A stretch of 64,000 nucleotides of DNA from Bacteroidales bacterium (lineage in GTDB: Bacteria > Bacteroidota > Bacteroidia > Bacteroidales > VadinHA17). The first letter of the stretch is position 1; each line of letters starts with the position of its first letter. The stretch spans positions 1-64,000 of the forward strand of contig JALHSP010000043.1 in NCBI GenBank assembly GCA_022865305.1. The letters run 5' to 3'. The notes under the pieces are model-generated. The model did not search any database and was not told where the DNA came from. It saw only the letters and a list, made by a program, of their open reading frames with translations. This document shows, piece by piece, positions 61,584-64,000 of this stretch. The position numbers were made by a program, and so were the translations under genes.

Positions 61584-62315
61584 ATGGATAATATCAGGGT
61601 ATCAACAGCCCAGTTCGAGAACAGGAGCGGTGACAAAAGATATAATTTATCCAGGATTGAAGCTCTTGCTAAAGAAGCTTCCCTTCAGGGTTCTCAGGTT
61701 ATTGCTTTTCACGAATGCTCTGTTACAGGTTACACCTTTGCCAGGCATCTTTCGAAAGAGCAGATGCTTGAAATTGCAGAATTTGTCCCTGAAGGCGAGT
61801 CCGTCGGGGAGCTGATCCGGATAGCGAAGAAACTTAATATTGTTGTCATTGCAGGTCTTTTTGAGAAAGACAGGGAAGAGAAGCTTTATAAAACCTGTGT
61901 CTGTGTTGATAAAAACGGGCTGATAGCGAAATTCCGGAAGTTGCATCCCTTTATTAATCAATGGCTTACACCAGGTGACTCTTATTGCGTTTTCGACCTT
62001 TACGGCTGGAAATGCGGGATACTGATCTGTTATGATAATAATATTATTGAGAATGTAAGGGCAACTGCATTGCTGGGGGCAGACATAATTTTCATGCCTC
62101 ACGTGACGATGTGCACTCCTTCAACACGGCCCGGAGCCGGCTTTGTAGATCCTGAATTATGGAAACACAGGGAGTCTGATCCCGCATCTTTACGGAAGGA
62201 GTTTGATGGCTTGAAAGGACGTGAATGGTTGTTAAAATGGCTTCCGTCAAGAGCTTATGACAATGGGCTTTACGTGGTATTTTCAAATCCCATCGGAATG
62301 GATGATGACCATTAA
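61584..62315 (+). CDS. Nitrilase-family amidohydrolase, possibly truncated
   Basis: Carbon-nitrogen hydrolase with the complete catalytic triad: E44 in FHECSVTGY, K119 in KFRKLHPF and C149 in GILICYDNN. Related enzymes hydrolyse amides or nitriles such as N-carbamoyl compounds. The frame ends at SNPIGMDDDH, where homologues normally continue for about 40-60 residues through the final strands and C-terminal tail. The last 4 bp overlap the convergent Gfo/Idh/MocA gene. I read this as a natural or recent C-terminal shortening; an assembly error or a shorter subfamily are alternatives. Confidence 0.8.
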   Translation: MDNIRVSTAQFENRSGDKRYNLSRIEALAKEASLQGSQVIAFHECSVTGYTFARHLSKEQMLEIAEFVPEGESVGELIRIAKKLNIVVIAGLFEKDREEKLYKTCVCVDKNGLIAKFRKLHPFINQWLTPGDSYCVFDLYGWKCGILICYDNNIIENVRATALLGADIIFMPHVTMCTPSTRPGAGFVDPELWKHRESDPASLRKEFDGLKGREWLLKWLPSRAYDNGLYVVFSNPIGMDDDH

Positions 62316-63445
62316 ACTTTCATCCACACATTCCCTTTTGCATTGGACTTCACGACAGCATGTATAAACTTCATTCCCCTCACGCCATCATGAACAGTCG
62401 GAAATTCGGCCGTATTAAACTTCTGTTTCCGTATTGATTTTGCCGCACCTTTATAAATATTTGCTAGAGCTTCATAAATTCCTTCAGGATGCCCTGACGG
62501 CATGGTATGACCTTCCTCGGCAAGCTTTTCGTTGTAACCATGGGCGGGTTTGAAAATCTTTGTCGGTTCCGTATCACTGAACATATAGAGGTAATTCGGA
62601 TTTTCCTGACCCCACCTTAAGCTTGCTTTTGATCCGTAAACCGAGATAACTATATCATTCTCCAGACCTCCGCATACCTGGCTTGCCCTGATAACACCTT
62701 TAAGCTTTTTATTGAAACGTAAAAGAACGGTGCCGTCAAGGTCCAGCTTTATTCCTTCTTTTACGGAATTCAGGTCGGAGAGGATCTCCTTGATCTCAAG
62801 GCCGGTGGTGTATTCTATCAGGTTAAATGCATGAACCCCGATATCGCCCATGCAGCTGCTGGCACCGGCATGTTTAGGATCAAGCCTCCATACCCCGGTG
62901 ATCCTGCTTCCTGTACCATGGATTATTGAATTAATCCATCCCTGGTAGTATTGCGCATCAATACGCTGAATAGTACCAAGGACTCCTTTTGCTATCAGAT
63001 CCCTCATCTGCCGGACCATCGGGTATCCCGTATATGTATGGGTCAGGGCAAAAGTAAGCTTGTTTTTTGCAACCAGTTTTTCCAGATCAAGAGCCTCTTT
63101 TACGGTAATGGTCATAGGTTTTTCGCAAACCAGATGAAAACCATTGTTAAGGAATTTCTTTGCAAAAGGATAATGAAGTGCATTGGGTGTGACAATAGCA
63201 ACAACTTCCATCCTTTCTTTTGACGGTAATGCAAGTTCAGCTTTAATAAGAGCATCAACGCTTTTATAGCATCGGTCAAGAGTGATACCCTCTTTAACAG
63301 CAAATTCCCTGCTCTTTTCATAATCAACGTCAAAGACACCACCAACAAGCTCAAAATCGTTGCATATACGTGAAGCACGGCGGTGAGCATCTCCGATGAA
63401 TGCCCCGATTCCACCTCCGATCATTCCCATTTTTATTTTTTTCAT
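62312..63445 (-). CDS. Cytoplasmic Gfo/Idh/MocA-family oxidoreductase
   Basis: A 377-residue NAD(P)-dependent dehydrogenase without an export signal. KMGMIGGGIGAFIGDAHRRA (about 5-24) is the nucleotide-binding loop, FHLVCEKPMTITVKEAL the active-site Lys-Pro, and HAGASSCMGDIGVHAFNLIEY the substrate-binding part with its Asp and His. MPSGHPEGIYEAL and the C-terminal VHDGVRGMKFIHAVVKSN are family hallmarks. It could catabolise the product of the exported oxidoreductases at 54-57 kb. A transporter gene lies upstream with a repeat-filled gap of about 200 bp. Confidence 0.92.
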   Translation of the reverse strand: MKKIKMGMIGGGIGAFIGDAHRRASRICNDFELVGGVFDVDYEKSREFAVKEGITLDRCYKSVDALIKAELALPSKERMEVVAIVTPNALHYPFAKKFLNNGFHLVCEKPMTITVKEALDLEKLVAKNKLTFALTHTYTGYPMVRQMRDLIAKGVLGTIQRIDAQYYQGWINSIIHGTGSRITGVWRLDPKHAGASSCMGDIGVHAFNLIEYTTGLEIKEILSDLNSVKEGIKLDLDGTVLLRFNKKLKGVIRASQVCGGLENDIVISVYGSKASLRWGQENPNYLYMFSDTEPTKIFKPAHGYNEKLAEEGHTMPSGHPEGIYEALANIYKGAAKSIRKQKFNTAEFPTVHDGVRGMKFIHAVVKSNAKGNVWMKV

Positions 63446-63527
63446 ATGAATTTCAATTATAATTAACCAGATTTAAAATTATTGTTTCATAAAATAAAGA
63501 ACCCACCCCTTGCCACTCCCTGTTTTT

Positions 63528-63622
63528 TCACCCCCAATCCCCCTCCGATAAATCGGGATTTCATGCCGGGGGGGTAATTCAGTGCAGTTTATTAGCCCCC
63601 CTAAAGGGGGATTGGGGGGTTG
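63528..63622. repeat. G/C palindromic repeat, third copy
   Basis: The part from about 63566 to 63622 repeats the order of 16892-16948 in the same orientation, including the linker aattcagtgcagtttattag (compare aattcggggcagttattag). The left flank (cacccccaatccccctcc) differs. Confidence 0.65.
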
Positions 63623-63643
63623 CCTATTCAGGGGGGATGGGTG

Positions 63644-64000
63644 TTATCTCTTTCTAAAATGAAGAAAAGCAAAGAAAATAATCAATACAGCAGGGACTAT
63701 TGCAACAAATCTTAATGTATGAGCGCCTCCAGTCAGAGTCGCCTGAGCCAATGCTGCTGCTTCCTGAGTGCCTGCTGCAGCTGTTTTAAGCACATCAATC
63801 ACCTGACCTGCAGGAATAGCGGCAGCAGTCTGGGAATCAAAAATTGCACCCAGCGTTGGCTGTGCTATTGCTCCGCCAAGAAAGCCAATTCCTCCCATTA
63901 TTGCGAGTCCTAGTGCACCACTCTGAGGGATATTTTCAGAAACATACCCGAGCATTGTTGGCCAGAAGAAAGCAATACCCAGTGCAAAAATGCCTGCTGA
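63644..64000 (-). CDS. MFS-type sugar transporter, C-terminal part
   Basis: The reading frame is open from the window edge and ends at 63644, giving the last 118 residues. It shows two long hydrophobic segments (SAGIFALGIAFFWPTMLGYVS with GALGLAIMGGIGFLGGAIAQPTLGAIFD, and HTLRFVAIVPAVLIIFFAFLHF) and an alanine-rich polar loop between them, in keeping with the end of a major facilitator protein of the sugar/nucleoside group. Its position upstream of the cytoplasmic oxidoreductase suggests uptake of that enzyme's substrate. Confidence 0.7.
   Translation of the reverse strand, partial: SAGIFALGIAFFWPTMLGYVSENIPQSGALGLAIMGGIGFLGGAIAQPTLGAIFDSQTAAAIPAGQVIDVLKTAAAGTQEAAALAQATLTGGAHTLRFVAIVPAVLIIFFAFLHFRKR

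Overview
The window looks like a chromosomal segment of an anaerobic or facultatively anaerobic, polysaccharide-degrading member of the Bacteroidota (Bacteroidales or Marinilabiliales-like). The evidence is the ssrA tag ending NYALAA, the small 4.5S-type SRP RNA, promoters of the TTTG-N19-TAnnTTTG type, a short 287-residue primary sigma factor, Rho with a long acidic insert, a one-polypeptide pyruvate:ferredoxin oxidoreductase, and several families typical of this phylum (DUF4199, IS1096-passenger-like acidic protein, four-helix-bundle protein, TonB_C-tailed M56 regulator). No rRNA genes, intact tRNA genes or CRISPR arrays were seen.

Region 1 (1-6960) is accessory DNA. It holds the left-truncated 5' part of an IS21-type transposase with five 22-bp iterons at its terminus, a composite scar (sigma-factor-like start, tRNA-like 3' fragment, 12-bp tandem repeat), an SGNH hydrolase, a small membrane protein, a cytidylyltransferase-GHMP fusion and a three-armed palindromic element. 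A complete hipB-hipS-hipT (HipBST) toxin-antitoxin operon follows, with three operator-like palindromes spaced exactly 61 bp apart. Two inverted 18-bp copies (1214-1231, 5149-5166) bracket the middle of this island.

Region 2 (6964-16893) holds ssrA and a secreted carbohydrate-degradation run: GH9-like protein, type-B carboxylesterase, CE1-like esterase and GH3 beta-glucosidase, without SusC/SusD. A saccharopine-dehydrogenase-like enzyme follows, whose last residues are encoded by an intergenic repeat. Region 3 (17041-26933) has two secreted amidohydrolase-like proteins, a four-helix-bundle gene between inverted low-complexity repeats, and a heptose-nucleotide cluster (GT4, hddA, hddC, gmhB) facing a GT2 transferase and a DUF4199 protein.

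Region 4 (27031-51307) is mostly housekeeping: ffs, a Sua5/YciO-type protein, trkH-trkA, comEC, def-ruvX, PFOR, rho divergent from rpoD, rpe, miaA, an acyl-CoA reductase, a BlaI/BlaR1-like pair, a MacB-type permease, a SiaC-like protein and gap. A DUF559 endonuclease-like gene is embedded between the two halves of a repeat element that occurs without cargo at 16876-16991.

Region 5 (51646-64000) carries a secreted MsrB-MsrA fusion, a tetraheme NapC/NrfH-like cytochrome fused to an FGE/SUMF1 domain, two Tat-type Gfo/Idh/MocA oxidoreductases and a ThuA-like lipoprotein in tight series, a polyprenyl-glycosylation pair, a nitrilase-like protein without the usual C-terminus, a cytoplasmic Gfo/Idh/MocA protein and the end of a transporter.

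The most unusual signals are the cargo-bearing repeat around the DUF559 gene, the 61-bp operator ladder of the HipBST operon, the cytochrome/FGE/Tat-dehydrogenase/ThuA cluster, the cloverleaf palindrome at 4939-5054, the cytidylyltransferase-GHMP protein without a visible kinase phosphate loop, and the GH9-like protein lacking the canonical Asn-Glu acid motif.
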